The notes under the pieces were generated by a model. It made no database searches and was not told the origin of the DNA. It was given only the letters and a program-made list of their open reading frames with translations. A stretch of 64,000 nt of DNA from NCBI GenBank assembly GCA_937989585.1, contig CALKRW010000031.1, positions 1 through 64,000 on the forward strand, written 5' to 3'. Position numbers and translations under genes: made by a program. This DNA comes from an uncultured Porphyromonadaceae bacterium. Its GTDB lineage: Bacteria > Bacteroidota > Bacteroidia > Bacteroidales > Muribaculaceae. This document shows positions 16,638-25,463 of the stretch, in pieces (the first letter of the stretch is position 1; every line of letters starts with the position of its first letter).

Positions 16638-17624
16638 TTACTTAAACAGATCATCTATAAGACCGGCCACGGAATACTTATAAACAATATTCTTATCAAT
16701 TTCTATAAACTGGCTTTCTAAAAATTCTTTAGGTATTACCGGATTGTTGATATCTATGACAAGAATATTCTGTGGATTATAATAATCATAATCCTTTATA
16801 TGAGGATTCGTCGTAATATATTTTCTACGTGCGGCAAGAGCCTCATGTGCTCGCGTAGAAAGGCTCACTTGATATGGCGGGTTAATATCTAATATACAGC
16901 GCGTATCATTTAAAACTTCTATCGTTCCCGGTATGGAGATTGGCTTAAAAGAGACTTGACGTATGTTATAAAAAGGGAAATGCATTAAACTCTCTTGCAA
17001 AAATCTTATAAATCCGGGCACATACAGATATGTGTAGAATTTTAATCCTTGATTTGCGAATAATTTGCGTAATCGCTTAACCATTTTATGTCGAGGATGA
17101 TAAAGCGTGCATATAAATTCAAGATCATATTTATATTCTGTAGTATCCTTAACCTTAAGGTAGTCGTTTACAAAAAAAGTTGGTCTGAATCCAATATTAT
17201 GGGCTTTTGCATCCTCTGGATCAAAAGACATAACTTTGTCGCATGCAGAAAGGACATCATCCATAGCACAACAATGCATGACATCCCATAAATACAAGAT
17301 GACTTTTGCGTTAGGGAATGCCTCTCGCAACGTATTTATTGTCAGCGGAGTAAATGCTTCGCCTCTGCAAATAAGGATATAGTCATAATTCTTGCCCTCA
17401 TTTATTTTTACAACTCTCCGAATATATCGATCAAATATCTGAGGTATTTTCTTCTTGAACAAACGTATGATAATCTTCATGTAGGCATCTTCCGAAGGTC
17501 GCTCATCGTATTCGTCAACCTTTGCGCCACGCCTTTCAAGTTCCTCCTTAATCGCCTCTCCATAATGTTTGGTACAACCATAAGGAGTGAACAATAATAT
17601 ATTTTTACCAATAAAGTCACACAT
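16638..17624 (-). CDS. Glycosyltransferase, CgeB/GT-B-like
   Basis: A 328-residue cytosolic protein with the outline of a GT-B transferase of the spore-coat CgeB or 'lipopolysaccharide biosynthesis' type. The N-terminus reads NILLFTPYGCTKHYGEAIKEELERRG, then a middle section with VILYLWDV and KVMSFDPEDAKAHNI, and a C-terminal SLSTRAHEALAARRKYITTNPHIKDYDYY, resembling the family's donor-binding end. No membrane segments. It probably adds one sugar of the repeat; donor and linkage cannot be read from the sequence. Two bases separate it from the upstream reductase gene. Confidence 0.75.
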   Translation of the reverse strand: MCDFIGKNILLFTPYGCTKHYGEAIKEELERRGAKVDEYDERPSEDAYMKIIIRLFKKKIPQIFDRYIRRVVKINEGKNYDYILICRGEAFTPLTINTLREAFPNAKVILYLWDVMHCCAMDDVLSACDKVMSFDPEDAKAHNIGFRPTFFVNDYLKVKDTTEYKYDLEFICTLYHPRHKMVKRLRKLFANQGLKFYTYLYVPGFIRFLQESLMHFPFYNIRQVSFKPISIPGTIEVLNDTRCILDINPPYQVSLSTRAHEALAARRKYITTNPHIKDYDYYNPQNILVIDINNPVIPKEFLESQFIEIDKNIVYKYSVAGLIDDLFK

Positions 17625-17626
17625 AT

Positions 17627-18487
17627 TTACACTATGTTATAATGTGGATAAAGTGAAGAATGGCCATCTATCCATAAGCGCATTTCTTTGATTTGTTGTT
17701 CGTATGAAGGAACAACAAAAGAGAAATCCTTACGCTTACATATAAGTGTTTTGTCAAGCTGAAGTGTGCTATCAGGATTAATCAGAACCTTTCCATTGCG
17801 GAAATACTTGTTGAAAAGTGTGCAGAGATCAAATTTATTGATAGACTCGTTATTAACAAGATTGTAAAGGCCTGTAAGGTTTTCTTTTAGGGCAATATCC
17901 ATAGCTTTTGCAAGGGTTAATGTCGTTACTCCTGTCCATATTGCTCCCGTATATCCTCCGATGGGGCCATTTTGTTTCATGAACCAGTTAAACAGGCCAA
18001 TGCCAGACTCCTTGATGTCAGGGCCGATAATTGAATTGCGGAAAGTGAGGTCCTTTGAATTATTGATTTCACCTATAGCCTTTGAACGGTCGTAGAAAGT
18101 CTTGCCATTAGGGATGGAGTCTTCGAAATAAGGACCGTCATTACCGGCAAAGACACAATCGGTCGACATATGGATGATGCGGGTCGTCGTGTCCTTAGTA
18201 ATATCAGCAAGATAGTGAGGGAGGTATCCATTGAGGAGTACAGCCATTGACTTGTTGTCCTCGGCAAACTTATTGAGAAGTCCAATACAGTTTATTACAG
18301 CATCATAGTCACTGGCGAGGACAGTCTGCTTGATTAGAGACAAGTCGGATGCATCACCGATTATGGTCTCGTCTAAAAGTGCAGATGCAGAGCGTGCAAA
18401 ACCTATAACCTTATGCCCCCGCTCCTTTAAATATAGGGAGATGAGGTGACCGGCCATGCCATTGCAGCCAAGTACAAGAAGTTTCAT
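17627..18487 (-). CDS. RmlD-like NAD(P)-dependent reductase of a nucleotide sugar pathway
   Basis: A 286-residue short-chain dehydrogenase close to dTDP-4-dehydrorhamnose reductases: GCNGMAGHLISLYLKERGH (GxxGxxG) at the N-terminus, STDCVFAGNDGPYFE, and Tyr-x3-Lys in FYDRSKAIGE. Because it directly follows an FnlA/CapE-type 4,6-dehydratase gene, it more probably reduces the 4-keto UDP-sugar made by that enzyme (as in UDP-L-FucNAc, L-QuiNAc or L-RhaNAc routes) than a dTDP sugar. The usual third enzyme, a 2-epimerase of the WecB/FnlC type, is not intact; only a scar of a wecB-like gene remains at 20.9 kb. Confidence 0.85.
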   Translation of the reverse strand: MKLLVLGCNGMAGHLISLYLKERGHKVIGFARSASALLDETIIGDASDLSLIKQTVLASDYDAVINCIGLLNKFAEDNKSMAVLLNGYLPHYLADITKDTTTRIIHMSTDCVFAGNDGPYFEDSIPNGKTFYDRSKAIGEINNSKDLTFRNSIIGPDIKESGIGLFNWFMKQNGPIGGYTGAIWTGVTTLTLAKAMDIALKENLTGLYNLVNNESINKFDLCTLFNKYFRNGKVLINPDSTLQLDKTLICKRKDFSFVVPSYEQQIKEMRLWIDGHSSLYPHYNIV

Positions 18488-18500
18488 GTTCCATTTGGTC

Positions 18501-19592
18501 TTATTCTGAACGAATATCTTTAGAATGAGTGCGAGATTGAAGACCTAAGTCTTCGCGAATGAAGGTAAGTTTGAGAAGAAGATTTTTCATTTCCTCAACA
18601 GTCAGACGGTGAGTGTTGTGACTGTGATATTCTTCAGATTCGTTAATTTTGACGTTACCACATTCAACTTTGTCATAGTTAAGCCCTCTGCCATCACAAG
18701 GAATTCGGTAATACCCCCCCATATCAATGGCTCTAGCCATTTCTTCACGAGTGACAAGAGTTTCGTAGATTTTTTCACCATGACGGCTACCGATGACTTT
18801 CACTTCGGTTTTGGCATATTTGGGATCTTTCTGAGCATATACTTGCTTCAATGCCTCTGCAAGTACATCAAGAGTTGCAGCGGGAGCCTTCTGTACGAAC
18901 AAATCGCCATTTTTCCCATGTTCAAAGGCAAATATTACAAGATCGACGGCATCGTTCAGCGTCATCATGAAACGAGTCATGTTTGGGTCTGTAATTGTGA
19001 TAGGCTTACCCTCCTCCATCTGATCAACCCACAATGGAATGACAGAGCCTCGAGAAGCCATCACATTACCATAACGAGTACAGCAAATTGTTGTTTTGGA
19101 CTCCGGACCAAGTTGACGAGCTTTCGCCGTAGCAATCTTTTCCATCATAGCTTTAGAGATACCCATAGCATTGATTGGATATGCTGCTTTATCAGTCGAG
19201 AGCACAACAACATTTGAAACACCGTGGGCAATAGCTGATTCTAGAACATTGTTTGTGCCGATAATGTTAGTTTCCACAGCCTGCATTGGGAAGAATTCGC
19301 AAGATGGAACTTGTTTCAGAGCTGCGGCAGCGAAGATATAGTCGACCCCTCCACGCATGGCGATGTCGATACTTTGTCTATTGCGCACATCTCCTATATA
19401 GAATTTAACCTTTTCGGCTTGATCAGGGTACTGTGACTGAAGGTAATGACGCATGTCATCTTGCTTTTTTTCATCACGGCTGAAGATGCGAATTTCCTTG
19501 ATGTCAGAATCAAGAAATCTTTTCAAGACCATGTTTCCGAAACTGCCAGTTCCTCCTGTAATTAAAAGAGTCTTACCTTTGAAAATCGACAT
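18501..19592 (-). CDS. UDP-GlcNAc 4,6-dehydratase / 5-epimerase, FnlA/CapE type
   Basis: A 363-residue enzyme. N-terminal TLLITGGTGSFGNMVLKRFL (NAD binding), FAAAALKQVPSCEFFP, and STDKAAYPINAMGISKAMME, where Met-x3-Lys replaces the usual Tyr-x3-Lys as in this family. RHGEKIYETLV and the C-terminal HNTHRLTVEEM also fit FnlA/WbjB/CapE rather than membrane-bound WbpM. It converts UDP-GlcNAc to a 4-keto-6-deoxy-hexosamine, the precursor of FucNAc or QuiNAc sugars. A run of seven C on the plus strand at 18714-18720 encodes the Gly-Gly of IDMGGYY and is a possible slippage site. The RmlD-like gene follows 13 bp later. Confidence 0.93.
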   Translation of the reverse strand: MSIFKGKTLLITGGTGSFGNMVLKRFLDSDIKEIRIFSRDEKKQDDMRHYLQSQYPDQAEKVKFYIGDVRNRQSIDIAMRGGVDYIFAAAALKQVPSCEFFPMQAVETNIIGTNNVLESAIAHGVSNVVVLSTDKAAYPINAMGISKAMMEKIATAKARQLGPESKTTICCTRYGNVMASRGSVIPLWVDQMEEGKPITITDPNMTRFMMTLNDAVDLVIFAFEHGKNGDLFVQKAPAATLDVLAEALKQVYAQKDPKYAKTEVKVIGSRHGEKIYETLVTREEMARAIDMGGYYRIPCDGRGLNYDKVECGNVKINESEEYHSHNTHRLTVEEMKNLLLKLTFIREDLGLQSRTHSKDIRSE

Positions 19593-19610
19593 GATTGTTA
19601 TTAAGAAAAT

Positions 19611-20714
19611 TTATTTATTGAAGTTTTTTATGTAATCAAGAATAGCTTTATTATTATATGATACCATGAATACACGCTTTATCTTAAGCTTTTCAGATAG
19701 GCTCAGATTTAAGTTGGAAATGGCATTTATATAATCATCAGGCGTTTTAGCTTCCGAAAAAAAATTATGGTATTCTTCGTCTATCCCTTCAAATGCTATA
19801 TTTGTGCCAATAACAGGTGTACCACATGCAAGAGCTTCGATACATTTAACCTTAACACCAGCTCCTTTGAATAATGGTGCAATTTCTGCCCTTGCGTTTG
19901 CTATAACTGGATAGGGATTTTCTACAAAGCCAAGATATTCAATATTATCGAATTCATCTATGAGTTTTTTTAAGGAATCCGGGAGACCTCCTCCTATAAT
20001 TTTGAATTTTATGGATTTTGAAATCGATTTAATTACAGAATGCAAGAACCATTCAAGCCCTTCTGAATTTTCGCGTCTGCTCCAACTACCAAAAAAAATA
20101 AAATAGTCTGATTCAGCGTTTGGAAAAGCTTGTTGAACGTTTTTATTTAAGAAGAATGTAGTATTTAGGCTCTTAATACCATAATATTGTTTTAAAAGAT
20201 TGCTATCTTTTTGACTGAAAGTAAAAGTGATAGTGCCTTTCTTCAGTAATCGCTGTTCCGTATGCATAGCCCAGGGACGGAGATATTGTTTCATTCTCGA
20301 GTATTTTTGGGCAATAACATCATGAGACATCATGATTATTTGAGGGTGATTGATATACTTCGCATAAAGAAAAGTCTGGCTAAAATCTAAATATACTAAT
20401 TTATAATTGTCAGCATTAGCTATATCTTTTATAAATTCACATGTTTCCTTGTCAAATCTTGCAGAAAACAATGGAAAGATTAACGGTTTGTAGATTAATG
20501 CTTTTATTTTATCTTTTGTGGATATTACTTTTTCCCTAATAATTCGTATGTTAGAATTATATGGCTGAAAGGGGGTGTCGTCTTCATATCTAAAATATAC
20601 TAAGTCAATTATGTAATTCTTTGAGAGTTCAGATAAAAGTTGACTAGTATATGAAACCCCAGCACCTTGGTTATCTGGAGTATACGGTGTAATAAGTAAT
20701 ATTTTATTCATCAC
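19611..20714 (-). CDS. GT4-family glycosyltransferase
   Basis: A 367-residue GT-B enzyme. The N-terminus ILLITPYTPDNQGAGVSYTSQLLSEL and the C-terminal IAPLFKGAGVKVKCIEALACGTPVIGT (with the conserved Glu of the EALACG loop) are typical of GT4 retaining transferases. The middle includes FFGSWSRRENSEGLEWFL, the start of the second Rossmann domain. No signal peptide. It probably acts at the cytoplasmic face on the lipid-linked repeat. A short gap with a wecB/wecC scar separates it from the upstream transferase gene. Confidence 0.88.
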   Translation of the reverse strand: MMNKILLITPYTPDNQGAGVSYTSQLLSELSKNYIIDLVYFRYEDDTPFQPYNSNIRIIREKVISTKDKIKALIYKPLIFPLFSARFDKETCEFIKDIANADNYKLVYLDFSQTFLYAKYINHPQIIMMSHDVIAQKYSRMKQYLRPWAMHTEQRLLKKGTITFTFSQKDSNLLKQYYGIKSLNTTFFLNKNVQQAFPNAESDYFIFFGSWSRRENSEGLEWFLHSVIKSISKSIKFKIIGGGLPDSLKKLIDEFDNIEYLGFVENPYPVIANARAEIAPLFKGAGVKVKCIEALACGTPVIGTNIAFEGIDEEYHNFFSEAKTPDDYINAISNLNLSLSEKLKIKRVFMVSYNNKAILDYIKNFNK

Positions 20715-20740
20715 AAATCAAATCTAATGTTTTTGACCAT

Positions 20741-20932
20741 TTATGTCAAACCGTAAATACCAATTCGACGGTTGTCGGTGATGCCGTTCTACTTCTTGAT
20801 CTCATGGATGCGGTTGAGTACAAAAGTCGGCTGGCTGTCATTAATTTTCATCGATCCGTCAATCACTTTAGCAAAAGGACAAATCTTAATAGTCTCCGGC
20901 AGAGTACCAAAAAACAGCAATATTGTTTTCAC
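20741..20932 (-). pseudogene. Splice scar of wecB-like and wecC-like genes
   Basis: Starting with a GTG inside the stop of the preceding gene, the frame reads KTILLFFGTLPETIKICPFA, the N-terminus of a UDP-GlcNAc 2-epimerase (family: GTRPEAIKM-P). It then jumps to INDSQPTFVLNRIHEIKK, a TAG at 20789-20791, and NGITDNRRIGIYGLT followed by TAA. That second part matches the region before YGLTYKENVDDTRESPT in UDP-ManNAc dehydrogenases. So about 21 codons of wecB are joined to about 38 codons from inside wecC. It marks the loss of a UDP-ManNAcA (or 2-epimerase) step from this locus. Confidence 0.72.
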
Positions 20933-22056
20933 TCTTCGGTTTTATATATTATATGTCTAAGTCTTTCAATTCCAGCCTCAAGTGAATAGAAATTTTGATA
21001 GTCTTTTATGATATCACTCTTTGACTTATTGTTTAACAACAGTGTACGGATACCGGAGGTAAAACTATCTGGATCATTATACGGACAAACATTGCCAAGA
21101 GTCTGCATGTATTCATAACCTCGTGCGGAAACGTCATGTGTGAGTACCGGCAATCCGCTTTTCAATCCATCCATGTTGCGGAGTTTTAGGCCACCACCGC
21201 GATCCGTCGGACAGATGTAATAATCTGCCGCATCAAGAATAGGATGCATGTCTATTGGAGAAGCTATGACCTTAATCCCATTTGACTCGGCTAAAGAACA
21301 TAGTTGAGCAGACGGATCACGTCCGGCTATAGTTAATTCAGCCTTAGGATCTTCTTTTTTTAATAACGGGAAATAATTCTTTATCCAAGGAATCAAGGAT
21401 TCTTCGGTCTGCTTAGAAGCGAGTCCCCCTGTTATAACATAACGATGACCCCGTTTCTCACCCGCTGGTAACTTATTCTTAAATGGTTTGAATTCAAAAA
21501 CGCCTAGTACATCAAAATTGCCGGGGCCATAATGTTTTGTTAATAATTCTATGTCATCTCTTGTGAGTGTGAGATTTAAATCGCTTTTCTTAACCGCATT
21601 ACCTTCGTAAATATATGTCCAAAAAAGACTTGGAAGCAATGTGATAGCGCTGCTGTCTCCACGGAGGTACTCGATCTGATAATTATGATGGATTGTAATC
21701 GTCCGCAATCCTAATTTTTTGAACTTTGTAATCAATCCTGAACTCACATCGCTATTGTTAAAAACGACTGTATCATAATCCTTAGGGTCGATATATTGAA
21801 AAACATTTTTTTGAAATCGGTTAACAGTACCAAAACATAAATCTACAAATTTCCGCACCTTAGTTCGATAATCAGTTACCGGTATCATCCTGACACGATC
21901 TTCAAAAATGTCCTGAGGGGTCATGCCTTCTTTCATCGCATATACTACCGACATTGATTCAGAAAGCATAGCAAAAGCATTTATATAAGCTTTGGTGGCA
22001 TATACGCCTCCGCTATTACCTCGGAGATATGTATTGGTTATAAAGAGGGTTCTCAT
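20929..22056 (-). CDS. GT4-family glycosyltransferase
   Basis: A 375-residue GT-B protein. The N-terminus TLFITNTYLRGNSGGVYATK and the C-terminal YICPTDRGGGLKLRNMDGLKSGLPVLTHDVS, with the G-GLK-R-x-D-x-L-x-SGLP donor loop, place it in the GT4 group. RYVITGGLASKQTEESLIP opens the second domain. It starts 4 bp inside the preceding transferase gene (ATGA-type overlap), so the two are translationally coupled. Donor sugar unknown. Confidence 0.85.
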   Translation of the reverse strand: MRTLFITNTYLRGNSGGVYATKAYINAFAMLSESMSVVYAMKEGMTPQDIFEDRVRMIPVTDYRTKVRKFVDLCFGTVNRFQKNVFQYIDPKDYDTVVFNNSDVSSGLITKFKKLGLRTITIHHNYQIEYLRGDSSAITLLPSLFWTYIYEGNAVKKSDLNLTLTRDDIELLTKHYGPGNFDVLGVFEFKPFKNKLPAGEKRGHRYVITGGLASKQTEESLIPWIKNYFPLLKKEDPKAELTIAGRDPSAQLCSLAESNGIKVIASPIDMHPILDAADYYICPTDRGGGLKLRNMDGLKSGLPVLTHDVSARGYEYMQTLGNVCPYNDPDSFTSGIRTLLLNNKSKSDIIKDYQNFYSLEAGIERLRHIIYKTEE

Positions 22057-23306
22057 TTGTTGGAAATCTTATTAAGCAAGTTATTCTTAAGCAAACTTAA
22101 TTGTGTGTATTTTACAGGACCGAATAAAGAAAGCATTATAGAGAGAATCTTTCCTTGAGTCGTAGTCTTGGCATTTTCAAAAGAGAAATATCGTTTTTCC
22201 CTATTCATCTTATCAATAAAAATATCATGACTTGAGAAATCCGGATTATTCATTTCATGACATGCAGGTTTGCGAACGATACTCTTCGTGAAAAGGATTT
22301 CATGTAACAAAGAATTAAAATCAAGTGGCAATTCTTTGTCATCTCGAAAAAGTGAATGTTTTGTAGTGTACCCGAGAATGCCAATAGGTTTAAAGTCATT
22401 CCCGTCAATAGTTATCGTAGGGACACCGGAACGCATGCAAACCCATGAACTTCCTGCTGATGAGAAAAAAACATCAAACATTTCCAACAATCGAGTGCTT
22501 ATAGGAAATAGATACCCGGTTATCAACAACTCTACATTCTTTACACCTTTGAATAAACTTTTAATATTTTCTGCGACCTCTAATCCATTCGGAGCCCCGC
22601 CCATCATTACTAATAGAAAATTACTGTCTTTATGAGTATTTGTGAAATTTATAAAGTTTTTCAATGATGGTATAACAAAAGGCTTATCCAACCGAGAAAG
22701 GCAACCGACCAAGAAATTATATTTTTCTTTTCTAATGATTGGTATCCATTCGCTATCGATATCCTCTACGACATTATTGCAAAATGCCGGAAGATGACAA
22801 TCCTTGGATAATTCCGCACTTACAGGGTTAAATGCGGCGAACATATCAGATACCGACTGATCGGTTATGCCAGCTAACTCATGACGCAATAACTTAAACC
22901 GGAAAAATTCCCGGAGTGTATCTGAGGTAAGCGTATTCTGTTCTTGCAGTAAATATGCAATATGTTGAGCATTACAGCACTCTGCAATTACCTCAGCCCA
23001 TGTACATGCCTGTATGCATGTCGATTCAATTACTATATTATCATAATCCCTGTCAAGAATCCGATTTAGAATTCGTGTAATTACGGACTTTCTTTTCTTT
23101 TTGGAGTAAAGATAATAGTCAAATCCCAATTCTGGTATGAAGCAGTTATATTGTCGGAGTTCAGCAATATAGATCTTACCTTTTTGAGAAGAGATGACAT
23201 CCACTATCCACCCTTTTTCCTGCATATATAAACATTTATTGCGGATGTACATCTGAGCACCGCCCATGTTTATAATGCTTGGGGTGATAATAACGTATTT
23301 TTTCAT
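22053..23306 (-). CDS. Glycosyltransferase, GT-B fold
   Basis: A 417-residue protein. The N-terminus YVIITPSIINMGGAQMYIRNKCLYMQ is the acceptor-domain start of GT4-like enzymes (GGAQ motif). VGCLSRLDKPFVIPSLKNFI and VELLITGYLF follow in the donor domain, and SSAGSSWVCMRSGVPTITIDGNDF stands where the E-x7-E loop is usual, with a weaker match. The C-terminal 80 residues are unusual. Overlaps of 4 bp on each side bind it into one translational unit with its neighbours. Confidence 0.75.
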   Translation of the reverse strand: MKKYVIITPSIINMGGAQMYIRNKCLYMQEKGWIVDVISSQKGKIYIAELRQYNCFIPELGFDYYLYSKKKRKSVITRILNRILDRDYDNIVIESTCIQACTWAEVIAECCNAQHIAYLLQEQNTLTSDTLREFFRFKLLRHELAGITDQSVSDMFAAFNPVSAELSKDCHLPAFCNNVVEDIDSEWIPIIRKEKYNFLVGCLSRLDKPFVIPSLKNFINFTNTHKDSNFLLVMMGGAPNGLEVAENIKSLFKGVKNVELLITGYLFPISTRLLEMFDVFFSSAGSSWVCMRSGVPTITIDGNDFKPIGILGYTTKHSLFRDDKELPLDFNSLLHEILFTKSIVRKPACHEMNNPDFSSHDIFIDKMNREKRYFSFENAKTTTQGKILSIMLSLFGPVKYTQLSLLKNNLLNKISNK

Positions 23307-24181
23307 CTATGTGCTTTATTTTTTTCTTGTCTTGAAATGACATCCTCAAGTTTAACACGAGGAAACATTTCCAGACATCCACCCCGAGTGGCATTGAAAA
23401 TCTTTATTCCATGAGATTCGGCAAACTCCTTCGCCTTACCATACGAAGAAAACAACCTGTCGGTAAGTTCTCTAAAACCTGGATCGTAATGTCCTGTCTC
23501 AATAAAGTGTTGTTGTTTGCCCAAATAGGAACAATCTGCGCCTAAAAGATAAATTTCTGAGAAACCCATGTAGGTCGCTAATTGAAGGATGGAATAGGTA
23601 ATCGAATAGCCATCATAAATACGGACATAACAATCATCACTATATTTAGCAAAAAACTTTTTAGTATATATCATCTCGTAAATATGGTAAGAACCACACA
23701 TATGCCAATAAACCCAATCTTCCGGTGTCTTAAGTTTTTTCCTATAATAATATGGCGCAAAAACAACACCATTGTCTGTATAGAGAAGGGTATCCTTTAT
23801 TTTTTCGAAAACGTGCACATCCTGTATACCTAAGAAGTCCGGCTTCCAATCTGTCTTATCATGAATCAGACAAATGGAATTCATGCCGAAAACATATTCT
23901 CCCTCGAGCATTTCCAAGTCACTGATTGTCAGGCTCGGCCCAGTACAGGTGATAAAGCAGCGTTTCCCGACGTACTTATTATGGTATGACTTTAATTTCT
24001 CATATCTTGCATCCTTAAAGCCGAATTTACGAGGCAGGGATGATATATATTGCACTGCAGCCTTTGACTTGAATTTTAAGTATATAGAAAATTGTTTGAC
24101 ATAGTGCAAGGGCGCCGATAGAAAAGACTCATGATAAATCTTATATAAGATCGGATGAGAATTAATGATGTTATCTTTCAT
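23303..24181 (-). CDS. MptE-like (DUF115) protein, possible sialyltransferase-fold enzyme
   Basis: A 292-residue protein. CFITCTGPSLTISDLEMLEG, then FGMNSICLIHDKTDWKPDFLGIQD, and later IYLLGADCSYLGKQQHFIE follow the pattern of DUF115/MptE-like domains and the related GT42 (Cst) sialyltransferases: a GxGPSL phosphate loop, a GxN motif, then a LLGxD segment. GT42 enzymes use CMP-activated sugars, and this locus encodes a CMP-sugar synthetase, so a role in transferring that sugar is plausible but inferred. It overlaps the polymerase gene upstream by 11 bp and the transferase gene downstream by 4 bp. Confidence 0.68.
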   Translation of the reverse strand: MKDNIINSHPILYKIYHESFLSAPLHYVKQFSIYLKFKSKAAVQYISSLPRKFGFKDARYEKLKSYHNKYVGKRCFITCTGPSLTISDLEMLEGEYVFGMNSICLIHDKTDWKPDFLGIQDVHVFEKIKDTLLYTDNGVVFAPYYYRKKLKTPEDWVYWHMCGSYHIYEMIYTKKFFAKYSDDCYVRIYDGYSITYSILQLATYMGFSEIYLLGADCSYLGKQQHFIETGHYDPGFRELTDRLFSSYGKAKEFAESHGIKIFNATRGGCLEMFPRVKLEDVISRQEKNKAHR

Positions 24182-25463
24182 AATTTAACATACTATTATT
24201 TGTTAAAATTATAATCATTGGCATAACGATGAAGATAAAGATCTCTATTACAGGAGTAAATACATTATTTAAGAACCCATATAATATAAAGGTAAGAAAC
24301 ACAACGTTTGTGTATTTTAATATAATTCTTTTATTTGTAAGAGACCGGAGCTTATTGTAATATGTTTTTAGAATCTTGTAAAAAACAAATGCGCCCAATA
24401 ACCCATACCTGCCCAATACATCTATGAATTCAGAGTGATTACCGATGCCGGATTTATGCAAATCCATACCAACTGATACTGTATGATCGCCGATTCCTAT
24501 AAGTATTGACAGGGGGATTGATAAAAAAGATCTCAAACTTGTCTCTGCGAGTGCTATGCGCTGGGCCATACTGCCCTCGGACAGAGAGTTAACATCACCA
24601 CTTGACCGAGTAAAACTTATAAAATCCTCAAATCGTTCTGCCAATCTTGCTGAATCTAAATTTTGAATAATCCATAGCAACAAAGGAACTATAACAAAAG
24701 ATGCTACCGATATAATAATAACCGTTGAAGAAAAATAGTATAATTTCCTACTGTTTTTACGAGGTTCGAACCGAGCAACCAACAATGCAATAATTTCTAC
24801 CAGCAAGAGCAAAACAGCTGTTCCTCTTGAATTAACGAATAATATGTAAAATACGTTCAACCCACAAAAAATTAGAATGGTAATTTTGAACAGCTTACCA
24901 TGCACGGTTTCCCATAGCATGTAACAACACCCAATGCTGAATAAACAAACTGCGATAAAGGACGTAGTTGCGATATTCATTAAAACACCATATTGAATCG
25001 ACAGCTCAGAACTTTCTTGCAGTTCAAAAACATTTGGAAGAATTACCCAAAGATTAATATTATAGATCAGATTTGCCAGAAATATAATGACGATAAAACA
25101 TAGTAAAGTTTTTATTTCCTTTAAATTATATTTCCTTATTATGAAATACCCCATTGGCGGAAGCAAATAATAGGGTAGTCTGGAAATAAAAAAGCTTAAA
25201 TTTGTGCTGGAAAAGCCTAAAACTGTCATCATTATTGATATAAATGCATAAGCCATCCACCACCTTGATTCTTTATTAAATAAAACGACAGATATGTTAC
25301 ATATAGTAAACGAATGAATCAACCAGAATAGTGAAGAACATAAGGGTATAAAAAATGAATAGGTTCCTTCAATAAAATGAGTATAGTAATACAACGTGAT
25401 TAATATAATCGGAATCATATTAATCATATAGTTTAATCTTACCTTTTGAATGACTTTGCTCAT
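24171..25463 (-). CDS. wzy: Wzy-like capsule/O-antigen polymerase
   Basis: A 430-residue integral membrane protein with about ten to twelve hydrophobic helices spread over its length and one larger soluble loop (around residues 275-330, ARLAERFEDFISFTRSSGDV then SLSEGSMAQR) followed by GIGDHTVSVGMDLHKSGIGNHSEFIDVLGRYG. The loop with Arg residues and the H-S/N-x-F motif near the end are usual in Wzy polymerases, which join lipid-linked repeats in the periplasm. It starts 4 bp inside the flippase gene. Polymerases diverge strongly, so the call rests on topology and on the adjacent wzx. Confidence 0.88.
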   Translation of the reverse strand: MSKVIQKVRLNYMINMIPIILITLYYYTHFIEGTYSFFIPLCSSLFWLIHSFTICNISVVLFNKESRWWMAYAFISIMMTVLGFSSTNLSFFISRLPYYLLPPMGYFIIRKYNLKEIKTLLCFIVIIFLANLIYNINLWVILPNVFELQESSELSIQYGVLMNIATTSFIAVCLFSIGCCYMLWETVHGKLFKITILIFCGLNVFYILFVNSRGTAVLLLLVEIIALLVARFEPRKNSRKLYYFSSTVIIISVASFVIVPLLLWIIQNLDSARLAERFEDFISFTRSSGDVNSLSEGSMAQRIALAETSLRSFLSIPLSILIGIGDHTVSVGMDLHKSGIGNHSEFIDVLGRYGLLGAFVFYKILKTYYNKLRSLTNKRIILKYTNVVFLTFILYGFLNNVFTPVIEIFIFIVMPMIIILTNNSMLNYER

